Of a stretch of DNA of 40,000 nucleotides, positions 12,401 through 20,794 are shown piece after piece; the first letter of the stretch is position 1, and each line of letters opens with the position of its first letter. The notes below the pieces were generated by a model that worked only from the letters and a program-made list of their open reading frames with translations, was not told where the DNA came from and searched no databases. Made by a program: the position numbers and the translations under genes. Source of the stretch: Pseudomonadales bacterium (GTDB lineage: Bacteria > Pseudomonadota > Gammaproteobacteria > Pseudomonadales > UBA7434). The stretch covers positions 1 through 40,000 of the forward strand of contig JAOIUY010000001.1 of assembly GCA_028223755.1 (NCBI GenBank). The letters run 5' to 3'.

Positions 12401-13517
12401 GGTAAATTTCTACCAATGCTTCTAACTGCGTACGCGTAATATCGCCACGCAATGTATCCGAAATAAATGAACCGCAATCTAACTCATTGGTGTAGATAGT
12501 TTCGAACTCAGTAATACCGAGCTCTTCAAATTGCGCAAGAACTTCTTCAGTAATTTCAGTATTACACTCAATAACCACTTCGCCAGTATCTTTACTAACA
12601 AGATCTTTAGCGAGTGTACGGCCATAGAGGTAATCGGCTGGACATAAAAGCTTATTGACTTTTGCTTCTTCAAGTTGACGAATATGACGAACCGTCACAC
12701 GACGACCTTGCTCAACAATCAACTTACCTTTGCCATCTTTGATATCAAAGGCTGCAATCTCACCACGAAGACGCTCAGGAACAAGCTCCATCGAGTAGCC
12801 TTTTTTGCCACACTCAAAGGTATTGTTATCGAAAAACATCTCGAGCATTTGCTCTGACGTTAAACCAATGGCGCGCAATAAGACAGTCGCAGGTAATTTA
12901 CGACGGCGATCAATTCGAACAAAAACTAAATCTTTAGGATCAAACTCGAAGTCTAACCATGAACCACGGTAAGGAATAACACGTGCGGAATAAAGTAACT
13001 TACCCGAAGAATGCGTTTTACCTTTATCGTGATCGAAGAATACACCTGGCGAACGGTGTAACTGAGAAACAATAACTCGCTCAGTACCGTTGATAACAAA
13101 AGTGCCGTTATCAGTCATTAATGGGATCTCACCCATATAGACTTCTTGCTCTTTGATATCTTTAATCGTTTTAGCAGCTGACTCTTTATCGTAAACAATC
13201 AAGCGTACTTTAACGCGTAATGGCGCGGCGTAAGTTACACCACGAGACTGACACTCTTTTACATCAAAGACAGGCTCACCGAGCTTGTAATCGACATATT
13301 CTAGTGCAGCATTACCTGAGTAACTGATAATTGGAAAGACAGATTTAAATGCAGCATGCAAACCGTATTCTTTACGATTTTCTGCAGCGGTGCCATCTTG
13401 AGTAAATTTGCGGTATGAATCCAACTGAATTGCTAATAGAAAAGGTTCTTCCATTATATGTGGCAATTTAGTGAAATCTTTACGGATACGTTTTCGTTCT
13501 GTATACGAGTAAGACAT
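9435..13517 (-). CDS. rpoB: RNA polymerase beta subunit
   Basis: The beta subunit of RNA polymerase, 1360 residues (E. coli 1342). The rifampicin-binding cluster reads [20 protein letters not shown] followed by [11 protein letters not shown], with the usual Asp, His and Ser at the main resistance sites, so it looks wild type. The conserved GRHGNKGV segment and the C-terminal [19 protein letters not shown] are present. The start [15 protein letters not shown] matches the family. It follows rplL after a 657-nt hairpin-rich gap, and rpoC follows directly. Confidence 0.98.
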   Translation of the reverse strand: MSYSYTERKRIRKDFTKLPHIMEEPFLLAIQLDSYRKFTQDGTAAENRKEYGLHAAFKSVFPIISYSGNAALEYVDYKLGEPVFDVKECQSRGVTYAAPLRVKVRLIVYDKESAAKTIKDIKEQEVYMGEIPLMTDNGTFVINGTERVIVSQLHRSPGVFFDHDKGKTHSSGKLLYSARVIPYRGSWLDFEFDPKDLVFVRIDRRRKLPATVLLRAIGLTSEQMLEMFFDNNTFECGKKGYSMELVPERLRGEIAAFDIKDGKGKLIVEQGRRVTVRHIRQLEEAKVNKLLCPADYLYGRTLAKDLVSKDTGEVVIECNTEITEEVLAQFEELGITEFETIYTNELDCGSFISDTLRGDITRTQLEALVEIYRMMRPGEPPTKESAENLFANLFFSPERYDLSGVGRMKFNRRLGRDEIVGEGILSNDDIVDVLRTLIDIRNGKGIVDDIDHLGNRRVRSVGEMAENQFRVGLVRVERAVKERLSVAESEGLMPQDLINAKPVAAAVKEFFGSSQLSQFMDQNNPLSEVTHKRRVSALGPGGLTRERAGFEVRDVHPTHYGRVCPIETPEGPNIGLINSLATYARTNEYGFLESPYRKVVDGKLTDKIEYLSAINEAEFVIAQVSAELDKNDTLTEDLVAVRHLNEFTVMPPERVQYMDVSPRQVVSVAASLIPFLEHDDANRALMGSNMQRQAVPTLKAEKPLVGTGIERKVAADSGVCEVARRGGVIESVDASRVVVRVNPDEITTGEAGVDIYNLTKYTRSNQNTCINQRSIVKQDDVVVRGDILADGPSVDMGELALGQNMRIAFMAWNGYNFEDSILISERVVREDRFTTIHIQELTCIARDTKLGSEEITSDIPNVGESALNKLDESGVVYIGAEVGAGDILVGKVTPKGETQLTPEEKLLRAIFGEKASDVKDTSLRVPSSVKGTVIDVKVFTRDGLEKDERSLAIEKAEIEAYRKDFRDEYRIVESATYDRLRDALTDKKVHSGAGDIKKGSVITNELLDGLPLEDWFSLRMADAVLNELLDAAKVQLEEQKARLDARLADKRGKIESGDDLAPGVLKIVKVYLAVKRRIQPGDKMAGRHGNKGVISVIMPEEDMPYDENGRPVDIVLNPLGVPSRMNVGQVLEMHLGFAAKGLGDKIDVMIQEQKSAAQVRKFLEEIYNKTGDGKRKETISELSEVEVMELAENLREGVPMATGVFDGAAESEIKALLRLADHSDTGQMKLYDGRSGDAFQRPVTVGYMYILKLNHLVDDKMHARSTGSYSLVTQQPLGGKAQFGGQRFGEMEVWALEAYGAAYTLQEMLTVKSDDVNGRTKMYKNIVDGDHRMEPGMPESFNVLVKEIRSLGIDIELEQD

Positions 13518-13580
13518 TAGTGCTCCTGAGCATATTTCCTAAGGGAAAATGGTCTAATATAAAATTAAGCCTTTTTGAAT

Positions 13581-13670
13581 CAGTGTAAAAATTATTTCAC
13601 TTAATATTTATCTAACTACTATCTAGCTATCATCTAACTGTTAGATAAAAATGAAATAACTTTTACACTG
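13581..13670 (-). repeat. Long two-stage hairpin upstream of rpoB
   Basis: The outer arms CAGTGTAAAAATTATTTCA (13581-13599) and TGAAATAACTTTTACACTG (13652-13670) pair at 18 of 19 positions. A second perfect 10-bp stem, TTTATCTAAC (13607-13616) with GTTAGATAAA (13640-13649), sits inside. The transcript would form a long near-perfect duplex of the kind cut by RNase III. The 11-mer TCAGTGTAAAA at its edge also occurs in the palindromic repeat at 25818-25828. Confidence 0.75.
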
Positions 13671-14002
13671 CTCCAAAGAGCTTAATCGCAATCCGCCAGT
13701 GAGATCAGTAATCTCTATCCACTAACGGGCTTCCCTGCTATATCTATCAAACGATGGATCATGAAACCATAAAACAAAAACAATGCACCTTTAGCAGCAT
13801 GTTAGTTAGCTAACAACATGCCTAGGCACTGTGCTTTTATTAACTGTTACTTTTTTAACCAACTTAACTCACTATCCTTGATTGATCTTTTTTTAGAAAA
13901 AAATGGTCAAATCAAAAATACGAGCTATGCTTTTAAGTAACACCTAATAAAAACAGTTTCTATTAAAGAACGCCGCTTATACCAGTAACAACAAAACACT
14001 AC

Positions 14003-14036
14003 GCCTATTAAACTCCCCTGTTTAATGGGCTTTTTT
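14003..14036 (+). terminator. Terminator-like hairpin on the antisense strand
   Basis: GCCTATTAAAC (14003-14013) pairs with GTTTAATGGGC (14020-14030) and is followed by six T on the plus strand. There is no plus-strand gene upstream, and read on the minus strand the T tract is missing. It could block antisense transcription into rplL or be an inserted palindrome. Confidence 0.55.
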
Positions 14037-14174
14037 GTGTCTGTATTAATTCAATACAAACGCAATTTCAAATTAAAACTTAAAACAACCACTAGCGATA
14101 TCACAAGACATCACTAGTGGTTAATTTTAATGCGCCAGCTTTAAATAAAGCTCAACCAGCGCAGCTGTTCAGAA

Positions 14175-14555
14175 TTACTTAACTTCTGCAGAAGCACCAG
14201 CTTCTTCAAGTAATTTAACAGTTTCTTCTGCATCTTCTTTAGAAGCGCCTTCTTTAACAGTTGATGGAGCACCATCAACCATTGCTTTCGCTTCTTTAAG
14301 ACCAAGACCCGTGATACCACGAACAGCCTTGATTACGTTAACTTTCTTTTCGCCAGCTGCAGTTAATACAACGTCGAATTCAGTTTGTTCTTCAGCTGCG
14401 CCACCAGAGTCGCCGCCAGCTGCAGGTGCTGCAACGGCAACAGCCGCTTGAGCAGAAACACCAAACTTTTCTTCCATTGCACTAACAAGTTCAACCACGT
14501 CCATAACGCTCATTTCAGCAATCGCGTCTAGAATTTCATCTTTAGATAGAGCCAT
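14175..14555 (-). CDS. rplL: 50S ribosomal protein L7/L12
   Basis: L7/L12, the multicopy stalk protein that recruits translation GTPases. The 126 residues show the N-terminal dimerisation helices ([20 protein letters not shown]), an Ala/Gly hinge (about 38-54) and a C-terminal domain with [20 protein letters not shown]. An AGGAG site precedes the ATG. It follows rplJ with a 68-nt gap and is presumably co-transcribed and translationally coupled with it. Confidence 0.98.
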   Translation of the reverse strand: MALSKDEILDAIAEMSVMDVVELVSAMEEKFGVSAQAAVAVAAPAAGGDSGGAAEEQTEFDVVLTAAGEKKVNVIKAVRGITGLGLKEAKAMVDGAPSTVKEGASKEDAEETVKLLEEAGASAEVK

Positions 14556-14623
14556 GACTCACATCTCCTAATCAATTAATTAAATAACAATAAAGCGAGT
14601 TAACTTACGAACTAACGTAAGAC

Positions 14624-15157
14624 TTAAGCCGCTTCAGCTTCTTTTTTGTCTTTAACTGCCGCTACAACACGAGTTACCGATGAAGGAACATCGTTGAATG
14701 TACGAACCAACTTGGTAACTGGGGCAAGAATAACGCCTGCCAACATTCCCAAAGCCTGATCGCGTGTTGGCAACTTCGCCAATACATCAATTTTATTCGC
14801 GTCGAGCATTTCACCGCCAACTGCCAAAGCTTTGATATCGAACTTTTCGTTATCTTTCGCAAAGTCTTTAAACAGTCGGGCACAAGCGCCTGGATCTTCC
14901 ATTGAAAAACCAAACAGCGATGGACCTGCGAGTGATTCGTTAACACACTCGTACTCAGTTCCTTCAAATGCTCGTCTGGCCAATGTATTACGCACTACGC
15001 GTAAATCGATATTAGCTTCTCGCGCTTTAGATCGGAGCTCTGTCATGTCAGTTACATCAACGCCACGCGCATCTGCAACAACCAAAGACAGGGCGCCACT
15101 GGCAGTCTCGTTAACTTGAGCGACAATTTGCTTTTTGCCTTCGAGTCCTAATGCCAC
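14624..15157 (-). CDS. rplJ: 50S ribosomal protein L10
   Basis: L10, the base of the ribosomal stalk that carries L7/L12 dimers. It has 177 residues, beginning [17 protein letters not shown] as in the family. The start is GTG (15155-15157), with AGGAG seven nt upstream. In E. coli the L10-L12 complex represses translation of its own mRNA through the leader. The 409-nt leader here contains hairpins directly upstream of the ribosome site that fit such control. Confidence 0.98.
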   Translation of the reverse strand: MALGLEGKKQIVAQVNETASGALSLVVADARGVDVTDMTELRSKAREANIDLRVVRNTLARRAFEGTEYECVNESLAGPSLFGFSMEDPGACARLFKDFAKDNEKFDIKALAVGGEMLDANKIDVLAKLPTRDQALGMLAGVILAPVTKLVRTFNDVPSSVTRVVAAVKDKKEAEAA

Positions 15158-15566
15158 ACTATTACTCCTGTGAATTAACTGAGCGGATACTGCTGCTCAG
15201 CCGTTCTATTTAAGTTGCCATTTACGCTGCTTTTGTTACAACAACGCAGCATCGCTTAATCAATATGCGTCGGATAATGAAACACCATCTCGAAACATAA
15301 AAATAAACACTGCAAACTAACAACCACCTTACTGGTGGGACGAATTTTATTTTCGCACTCACCATCTGCGTAGGTTATTTATGCAAGAGACAAACAACAC
15401 CTCTAACAAAATGATTAAGCCTGATCAGTACCTGCCAACTTATGTTGGGTCACTGATCAATAACACCTACGGTCTTTGACGGCTCGCTTTGGTTTGAAAC
15501 AATGGGTTTAGTTTCAATAACCGCCGCGAAGCGCCTAAGAGTTTTCGCGTCTTCTACTTCTAACGA
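15158..15566 (-). promoter_or_regulatory. rplJ leader region (L10 autoregulatory candidate)
   Basis: A 409-nt gap between rplA and rplJ without a gene. It contains a long hairpin (TGATCAGT at 15422-15429 with ACTGATCA at 15452-15459, and an inner CCAAC/GTTGG stem) and a short stem CTGAGC/GCTCAG (15179-15200) just upstream of the rplJ ribosome site. The position matches the E. coli L10 leader, where L10-L12 binds. I could not pick out a convincing promoter by eye. Confidence 0.6.
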
Positions 15567-16265
15567 CTACTTAAGTTCAAGCGAGGACTGATCAATGATC
15601 AGACCTGGGCCCATAGTTGTAGAGACACTGATTTTTTTAAGATAAATACCTTTCGCTGAAGCTGGTTTTGCTTTTTGCAAATCAAGCAACAACGCTTCTA
15701 GGTTTTCTTTAATTGCTTTTGCGTCAAAGCCGACCTGACCGATCGCGCCATGAACAATACCATTCTTGTCAGTACGGTAACGTACCTGACCTGCTTTAGC
15801 ATTTTTAACCGCTCCAGCCACATCGGGTGTAACCGTACCCGTTTTAGGGTTAGGCATTAAACCACGTGGACCAAGCACTTGACCTAACTGGCCAACCACT
15901 CGCATTGCATCTGGAGAAGCAATAACCACATCAAAATCAAGATTACCCGCTTTAACTTCTTCGGCTAAATCTTCCATTCCGACTTTATCGGCACCAGCAG
16001 CTGTTGCAGCTTCTGCATTAGCTCCGCTAGTAAATACAGCAACACGCACTTCTTTACCTGAACCATGCGGCAACGTCGTTGCACCACGAACGGCTTGGTC
16101 AGATTTACGTGCATCGATACCTAAGTTAATCGAAACATCGATCGACTCTTTAAATTTAACAGTAGATAGCTCATTCAATAACGCCGCTGCGTCATCAATT
16201 GAATATAATTTACCTGGCTCAACCTTCTCGGCGATAACCTTTGCTCGCTTGCTTAGTTTAGTCAT
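15567..16265 (-). CDS. rplA: 50S ribosomal protein L1
   Basis: L1, which binds 23S rRNA at the E-site stalk and in E. coli represses its own rplK-rplA mRNA. I use the ATG at 16263-16265, giving [21 protein letters not shown] (232 residues). The upstream in-frame extension MWRART overlaps rplK, and a GGAGGGC ribosome site lies just before the chosen start inside the end of rplK. The family segments [19 protein letters not shown] and [10 protein letters not shown] are present. The gap to rplK is four nt, implying translational coupling. Confidence 0.97.
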   Translation of the reverse strand: MTKLSKRAKVIAEKVEPGKLYSIDDAAALLNELSTVKFKESIDVSINLGIDARKSDQAVRGATTLPHGSGKEVRVAVFTSGANAEAATAAGADKVGMEDLAEEVKAGNLDFDVVIASPDAMRVVGQLGQVLGPRGLMPNPKTGTVTPDVAGAVKNAKAGQVRYRTDKNGIVHGAIGQVGFDAKAIKENLEALLLDLQKAKPASAKGIYLKKISVSTTMGPGLIIDQSSLELK

Positions 16266-16269
16266 CGTC

Positions 16270-16698
16270 CTAGCCCTCCACATCTATGCCGGCGGACCGG
16301 GCACTACCAGCGATAGTGCGAACCGCTGCATCCATATCAGCAGCTGTTAGATCAGCCATTTTAGTCGTCGCAATATCTTCTAATTGCGCGCGCGTTACCT
16401 TGCCAACTTTATTGACGTTAGGCTCACCGCTGCCTTTTTTAATACCGGCTGCTTTACGCAACAGTACTGATGCAGGTGGTGTCTTTTTGATAAAGGTAAA
16501 ACTGCGATCACCGTAAACCGTGATAACAACAGGTGTTGGTAAACCCGGCTCAAGACTTTGCGTCTCAGCATTAAAGGCTTTACAAAACTCCATGATGTTA
16601 ACGCCGTGCTGACCCAGTGCTGGACCAACCGGTGGACTTGGATTTGCCTGACCTGCAGGCACTTGTAGCTTAATATAAGCTTCTACTTTCTTAGCCAT
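16270..16698 (-). CDS. rplK: 50S ribosomal protein L11
   Basis: L11, part of the GTPase-associated centre and needed in E. coli for RelA activation. It is 142 residues, begins [16 protein letters not shown] and contains the proline-rich [20 protein letters not shown] segment typical of the N-terminal domain. It is preceded by nusG (89 nt) and followed four nt later by rplA. The upstream AGGAG ribosome site is clear. Confidence 0.98.
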   Translation of the reverse strand: MAKKVEAYIKLQVPAGQANPSPPVGPALGQHGVNIMEFCKAFNAETQSLEPGLPTPVVITVYGDRSFTFIKKTPPASVLLRKAAGIKKGSGEPNVNKVGKVTRAQLEDIATTKMADLTAADMDAAVRTIAGSARSAGIDVEG

Positions 16699-16787
16699 TA
16701 CATAGCTCTCCTAGATGGGTACAAACGTCTCGTTTGATGCACTTGCTAAAGCAGCAAATACGCCTCGACACTCCCCTGTTAAAAAAA

Positions 16788-17321
16788 TTAGCTTTTTTCT
16801 ACTTGGCCAAACTCAAGTTCGACAGGTGTAGAACGACCGAAAATAAGAACCGACACTTGAATGCGGCTCTTTTCGTAATTCACTTCTTCGACGACGCCAT
16901 TAAAGTCATTAAACGGCCCATCGATAACACGTACCATTTCGCCTGGCTCGAATAATGTCTTCGGCTTAGGCTTATCACCACTGTCTTCGATACGCTGTAA
17001 AATGGTATCGGCTTCTTTTTGCGTAATCGGTGCTGGCTTATCAGCTTTACCGCCAATAAAACCCATTACACGTGGTGTCTCTTTAACTAAGTGCCAGCTA
17101 TCGTCATTCAGGTCCATCTCAACCAAGACGTAGCCAGGAAAAAATTTGCGTTCGCTTTTGCGCTTTTGACCGCCGCGCATCTCTACCACTTCTTCAGTAG
17201 GAACGAGGATCTCGCCAAATAACTCTTGCATACCCGCTAGGTCAACGCGCTCGCGAAGTGCGGTCTGGACTTTCTTCTCGTAACCCGAGAATGCATGTAC
17301 CACATACCAACGCTTACTCAT
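16788..17321 (-). CDS. nusG: Transcription termination/antitermination factor NusG
   Basis: NusG, which binds RNA polymerase and couples it to Rho or to the ribosome. The 177 residues show the NGN domain from [19 protein letters not shown], then the KOW motif [21 protein letters not shown] near 125-145, and a C-terminus matching the E. coli architecture. It follows secE by 94 nt, the classical secE-nusG pair. Confidence 0.98.
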   Translation of the reverse strand: MSKRWYVVHAFSGYEKKVQTALRERVDLAGMQELFGEILVPTEEVVEMRGGQKRKSERKFFPGYVLVEMDLNDDSWHLVKETPRVMGFIGGKADKPAPITQKEADTILQRIEDSGDKPKPKTLFEPGEMVRVIDGPFNDFNGVVEEVNYEKSRIQVSVLIFGRSTPVELEFGQVEKS

Positions 17322-17379
17322 CTATTTACCTATCTCAATTTATGTACAAGAACTGTTTTAAAAAACGATTGCCGCCGAC

Positions 17380-17427
17380 CGAAGCCTTTAGCTAATCCAT
17401 AACGCAAGCCTTTGGCTAACCAATAAC
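17380..17427. repeat. Imperfect 24-bp tandem duplication over the secE stop codon
   Basis: Units 17380-17403 and 17404-17427 agree at 19 of 24 positions. The second unit contains the last secE codons and the TAG stop. The first repeats them downstream, recreating a decayed copy of the gene end in the secE-nusG spacer. Confidence 0.7.
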
Positions 17428-17784
17428 AAGCGACACTAACCAACCAAGCAATGTATCCAAGCCCCACAATAAAAGGCCTGCCACAATAACAACCAATGAA
17501 ACAATCATCGTGGTCTGGACAGTCTCTTGGCGAGTTGGCCAAACGACTTTACGAATCTCTGTTCGCGCGCCCTTTAACAACAACCAAAATGCTTTACCTT
17601 GTGTAGTTTGAAGCGCAACCATTGCAGCAACAATTGCCACTGCCAACATACCAAGCACGCGATATAACAGCGACTCGCCACCAAAATAAGTGTTGCCATA
17701 AATACCCGCTACGATTAACGCAACTGCCAGTACCCATAGGACAGGATTTAATGGGCTATTTGCTTCTTGAGTAGTGTTGTTCAT
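17416..17784 (-). CDS. secE: Preprotein translocase subunit SecE
   Basis: SecE, the essential clamp subunit of the SecYEG protein-export channel in the inner membrane. The 122 residues show two N-terminal hydrophobic helices (about 14-32 and 38-56). The conserved amphipathic segment KGARTEIRKVVWPTRQETVQ follows, then the third membrane span. This three-span form is typical of Gammaproteobacteria. It lies between tRNA-Trp and nusG. Confidence 0.96.
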   Translation of the reverse strand: MNNTTQEANSPLNPVLWVLAVALIVAGIYGNTYFGGESLLYRVLGMLAVAIVAAMVALQTTQGKAFWLLLKGARTEIRKVVWPTRQETVQTTMIVSLVVIVAGLLLWGLDTLLGWLVSLVIG

Positions 17785-17905
17785 TTATTCCTATCGCTCA
17801 TGCCACAGCATTTGCTGTATTTACTATCACGCTTACTATTCACTTGCTGTACTGCATGCCAATCATTGTTTATTTAAGCCTCACTCGACCTAAACAAATA
17901 AAGAG

Positions 17906-17981
17906 TGGCAGGCCAGGAGGGAATCGAACCCCCAACCTACGGTTTTGGAGACCGTCGCTCTGCCAATTGAGCTACTGGCCT
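17906..17981 (-). tRNA. tRNA-Trp(CCA)
   Basis: A 76-nt cloverleaf: acceptor AGGCCAG with CTGGCCT, D-loop AGCTCAATTGGCAGAG, anticodon loop CTCCAAA (anticodon CCA), T-arm GGGGGTTCGATTCCC, and an encoded CCA end. It lies between tufB and secE, as in E. coli relatives. Confidence 0.98.
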
Positions 17982-18012
17982 TTAACACTTTTACTACTTT
18001 GGCTTTTAAACG

Positions 18013-18042
18013 AATGCCCTAGCTTAAAAAAGCTAAGGCATT
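18013..18042 (-). terminator. Hairpin between tufB and tRNA-Trp
   Basis: AATGCC..AGCTT pairs with AAGCT..GGCATT around an A/T loop, about 50 nt past the tufB stop. There is only a weak T run on the minus strand. It is either a partial terminator or an RNA-processing hairpin upstream of tRNA-Trp. Confidence 0.5.
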
Positions 18043-18120
18043 TCGGTCTTTCTATGTCGTACTCTTATCGAGTACTTCTAAACGTGTAACTGAAAATCCT
18101 AGTCTAAGATCTTAGCAACT

Positions 18121-19344
18121 TTAGTCTAGAATTTTCGCAACAACGCCCGCACCAACAGTACGGCCACCTTCGCGGATTGCAAAACGTAGACCTTCGTCCA
18201 TCGCGATTGGCGCAATCAACTCTACAACCATCTGTACGTTATCGCCTGGCATTACCATTTCTGTGCCTTCTGGTAATTCACATGCGCCCGTTACGTCTGT
18301 TGTACGGAAGTAAAACTGTGGACGGTAACCTTTAAAGAATGGTGTATGACGACCACCTTCATCTTTACCTAACACATAGATTTCTGCTTCGAACTTCGTG
18401 TGCGGGTTGATTGAACCTGGCTTTGCTAATACTTGACCACGTTCTACGTCTTCACGCTTAGTACCACGTAATAACGCACCAATGTTCTCGCCTGCTCGAC
18501 CTTCGTCAAGTAACTTACGGAACATCTCAACACCTGTACAAGTGGTTGTCACTGTTTCTTTAATACCAACGATTTCAACTTCGTCGCCAGTGTTAACGAT
18601 ACCGCGCTCAACACGACCTGTTACAACCGTACCACGACCTGAGATTGAGAATACATCTTCGATAGGCATAATGAATGCACCATCAATTGCACGCTCTGGC
18701 TCTGGAATGTAAGAATCCAACGTCTCAAGTAATGTTTTAACAGCAGTTGATCCTAGTTCGTGATCGTCTTTGCCTTCTAAAGCCATTAACGCTGAACCTG
18801 GAATAATAGGTGTGTCATCGCCTGGGAATTCGTAAGTGTCTAGCAACTCACGAAGCTCCATTTCTACTAGCTCTAACATTTCGTTGTATTCTTCTGAGCC
18901 CGCACCGCCACAATCTTCGGCAAGTAGGTCTGCTTTGTTTAAGAATACTAAGATGTAAGGTACGCCAACCTGACGTGATAAAAGGATGTGCTCACGCGTT
19001 TGTGGCATTGGGCCATCAGTCGCGCCACAAACTAAGATCGCACCGTCCATTTGGGCCGCACCAGTAATCATGTTTTTCACATAATCGGCGTGACCAGGAC
19101 AATCTACGTGCGCGTAGTGGCGTCCAGGTGTGTCGTATTCAACGTGAGAAGTCGCAATCGTGATACCACGCTCGCGTTCTTCTGGCGCATTATCGATACC
19201 GTCAAACGCGACCGCTTCACCACCAAAGGCTTCTGCTGCTACGCGGGTAAGCGCTGCTGTTAATGTTGTTTTACCGTGATCAACGTGGCCGATTGTGCCG
19301 ACATTGACGTGTGGTTTGGTGCGTTCAAATTTTTCTTTTGACAT
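18121..19344 (-). CDS. tufB: Elongation factor Tu, copy B
   Basis: The second EF-Tu gene, with a 407-residue protein identical to the copy at 111-1334 (the functional motifs are described there). Here the start codon is ATG, preceded by AGGGG. It lies in a tRNA-tuf-secE operon, 47 nt after tRNA-Thr(GGT), and is followed by a hairpin and tRNA-Trp. The DNA matches tufA over 18093-19343, including 27 nt past the stop codon, and diverges exactly at the first base of the start codon. That suggests recent gene conversion. Confidence 0.98.
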   Translation of the reverse strand: MSKEKFERTKPHVNVGTIGHVDHGKTTLTAALTRVAAEAFGGEAVAFDGIDNAPEERERGITIATSHVEYDTPGRHYAHVDCPGHADYVKNMITGAAQMDGAILVCGATDGPMPQTREHILLSRQVGVPYILVFLNKADLLAEDCGGAGSEEYNEMLELVEMELRELLDTYEFPGDDTPIIPGSALMALEGKDDHELGSTAVKTLLETLDSYIPEPERAIDGAFIMPIEDVFSISGRGTVVTGRVERGIVNTGDEVEIVGIKETVTTTCTGVEMFRKLLDEGRAGENIGALLRGTKREDVERGQVLAKPGSINPHTKFEAEIYVLGKDEGGRHTPFFKGYRPQFYFRTTDVTGACELPEGTEMVMPGDNVQMVVELIAPIAMDEGLRFAIREGGRTVGAGVVAKILD

Positions 19345-19391
19345 TGTGACTAACCCCTGGTGACGGTTGGTTAAAATATTAAATTAAATAC

Positions 19392-19467
<76 letters not shown>

Positions 19468-19650
19468 ATGTTAAAAACAGAACCTCTAACTAAAAACTGT
19501 TATGACGTTAGTGGGCCCGCTATACCTATCGATGTTCACTAAACTCGTTCACTATCCAGACTATGCCAGCCTATCGTGTTACATAAACTTGCTGCTGCCT
19601 GCTTCTTACTACTAACTATTAATCATTAAATGCTAACTACGCGCACTTAA

Positions 19651-19724
19651 TGGAGCGGGTAGCGGGAATCGAACCCGCATATTCAGCTTGGAAGGCTGAC
19701 GTTCTACCACTGAACTATACCCGC
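19651..19724 (-). tRNA. tRNA-Gly(TCC)
   Basis: 74 nt: acceptor GCGGGTA with TACCCGC, anticodon loop CTTCCAA (TCC), T-arm GCGGGTTCGATTCCCGC, encoded CCA. It is the counterpart of E. coli glyT in the tRNA-tufB operon. Confidence 0.98.
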
Positions 19725-20071
19725 TAAGACCATCCGCCAAGATCGCCCGCTAAGTTCGTTCACACAGATCAAAAATGACCCGTCTAAATCAAAAACCGGC
19801 TTTAGACGCAAAATTCTAGCGACCCGAGCATTTGATACCAAGCATGAACCCACCAGCTAATTTATTGCTGGCCTTACTGCAAACTACTGTTTCTTAGCTG
19901 CACCACCAATAATGACTGATGCTGACTAAGTGCAGCGACTCGCTAAGCGAATCGCTACAAGATAACGAATCAACCTCACTAAGCCATTGATTGTTAAGTA
20001 AGTATTGAAAATTCGACGGCTAAAACAAAGTCTTAATATTGACTTAAATGCCGGTCAAATTTCTCGTTATC
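19725..20071 (-). other. tRNA-Tyr to tRNA-Gly spacer, no gene
   Basis: 347 nt without a credible gene. It contains a stem CGTCTAAA/TTTAGACG (19781-19808) and an AGCGA-TCGCT-type hairpin near 19935-19960, which may serve tRNA processing. The spacer is longer than expected between tRNAs of one operon. Nothing else is recognised. Confidence 0.5.
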
Positions 20072-20155
20072 TGGTGGAGGGAGGTGGATTTGAACCACCG
20101 AAGCTTACGCGTCAGATTTACAGTCTGATCCCTTTGGCCACTCGGGAACCCCTCC
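20072..20155 (-). tRNA. tRNA-Tyr(GTA)
   Basis: A class II tRNA of 84 nt with acceptor GGAGGGG, a long variable arm, anticodon loop CTGTAAA (GTA), T-arm GGTGGTTCAAATCCACC and encoded CCA. It is the counterpart of E. coli tyrU. It is now the first tRNA of the operon because a mobile element separates it from tRNA-Thr(TGT). Confidence 0.98.
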
Positions 20156-20169
20156 AAAAAGAGCGCGGT

Positions 20170-20198
20170 ATTCTCCTCGTGTAAACCCTTGATGTCAA
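20170..20198 (-). promoter_or_regulatory. Promoter of the tRNA-Tyr-Gly-Thr-tufB operon
   Basis: Minus strand: a perfect TTGACA (20193-20198), a 17-nt spacer and GAGAAT (20170-20175), with a G+C-rich discriminator (ACCGCGC) before the start. It lies about 15 nt upstream of tRNA-Tyr and outside the inserted element, so it survived the insertion. Confidence 0.75.
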
Positions 20199-20412
20199 CA
20201 GAAATTTGGTGGTAATAACCGTGCTGTAGCTGGGCTTTTAGAAGATCGAGCGCTTTATGCCAAGCTGCACACTTAAAAAGCAAAAGCTAGGCTCAAAAAC
20301 GCCCGATTGAATACTTTTTAAACAGGTTTTGATTGTTAGGTGAAATTGAAGTTGTTCGACTCTTAGAGATCTGGATAATTTGATACCTCAGGAAGGGTTG
20401 GAGCTTTAAATG
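20199..20412. other. Spacer between tRNA-Tyr promoter and mobile element
   Basis: 214 nt with no gene, no clear hairpin and no recognisable repeat. It is presumably the old spacer between tRNA-Thr(TGT) and tRNA-Tyr. Confidence 0.5.
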
Positions 20413-20434
20413 AAAATGGAGCTGGCGAGAGGAG
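20413..20434 (-). repeat. att-like direct repeat, distal end of element
   Basis: 22 nt identical to 23544-23565, which is the last 18 nt of tRNA-Thr(TGT) (minus-strand CTCCTCTCGCCAGCTCCA) plus four flanking bases. The rest of the tRNA is absent here. This is the footprint left when an integrase inserts an element at a tRNA 3' end. Confidence 0.85.
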
Positions 20435-20535
20435 AATTCGCGAGCTGCGCTCACTCACCCTGCGGGCTATCGGCGCTTCGCGCCAATGTGATAGCTTGTT
20501 GCACAAGCTGTTCGCACCCCCTTCGGGTGTTCGAC
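20435..20535. repeat. Hairpin-rich noncoding segment next to the att repeat
   Basis: About 100 nt with consecutive short stems: GGCGCTTCGCGCC, GCTTGTTGCACAAGC and CACCCCCTTCGGGTG. It replaces the 3' end of the GIY-YIG gene. A similar G+C-rich, CTTCG-looped segment lies at about 37075-37180. Its identity is unknown; a palindromic mobile repeat is possible. Confidence 0.5.
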
Positions 20536-20787
20536 TCTTTCATCACTCATTCCATGACGAATTATACTATGCCTAACTCTATTATTTTCGGCTCTTGCCC
20601 TGATATCTCTAATTTTCTCATATTTATCGCTTTCCTTATCCTCAAGAATAGCTCCTTCGACATGCTGAAAAACTCTATCCCCTCTCCCCTTGCCAATATA
20701 AAAAGGCCGATCGTCTAGCGGATCAAATAATGCATAAACATAAGCCTTGAGCTTATGGATCGTTTTCTCATCAAAAGAATTTTTCAT
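20467..20787 (-). pseudogene. Truncated GIY-YIG nuclease-like protein
   Basis: The N-terminal ~80 residues look like a GIY-YIG domain of the LEM3-like type: YVYALFDPLDDRPFYIGKGR (15-34) supplies the two tyrosine motifs and the following arginine region. RHSIIRHGMSDE (about 72-83) is the next conserved block. From about residue 84 the frame enters the hairpin-rich segment beside the att repeat and no longer resembles the family. The glutamate expected further on is not identifiable. The gene was probably cut at the element end. It lies seven nt after the membrane-protein gene, on the same strand, with no obvious ribosome site of its own. Confidence 0.65.
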
Positions 20788-20794
20788 ATGTTAA

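Larger units (their letters stand above)
13518..14174 (-). promoter_or_regulatory. rplL-rpoB intergenic region with hairpins
   Basis: A 657-nt gap with no gene. In transcript order it holds: a hairpin just after rplL (14087-14122, stem AACCACTAG) followed by only a loose T-rich stretch, which could be an attenuator; a G+C stem with a T tract oriented to the opposite strand (14003-14036); a short hairpin (13797-13821); and a very long hairpin (13581-13670). In E. coli the equivalent gap holds a partial terminator and an RNase III site that set the L7/L12 to RNA polymerase ratio, so a similar role is likely. The exact function is inferred. Confidence 0.6.

Noticed and set aside
20520-20556. A T-arm-like GGGTGTTCGACTC string that might be a second tRNA fragment
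   Set aside because: There is no acceptor or anticodon arm around it. The match to the tRNA-Thr T-arm is short and interrupted.
20410-20718. A 102-residue plus-strand frame across the att repeat and the GIY-YIG remnant
   Set aside because: It overlaps the att repeat and runs antisense to the nuclease-like gene. It has no ribosome site and reads like an artefact of a hairpin-rich segment.
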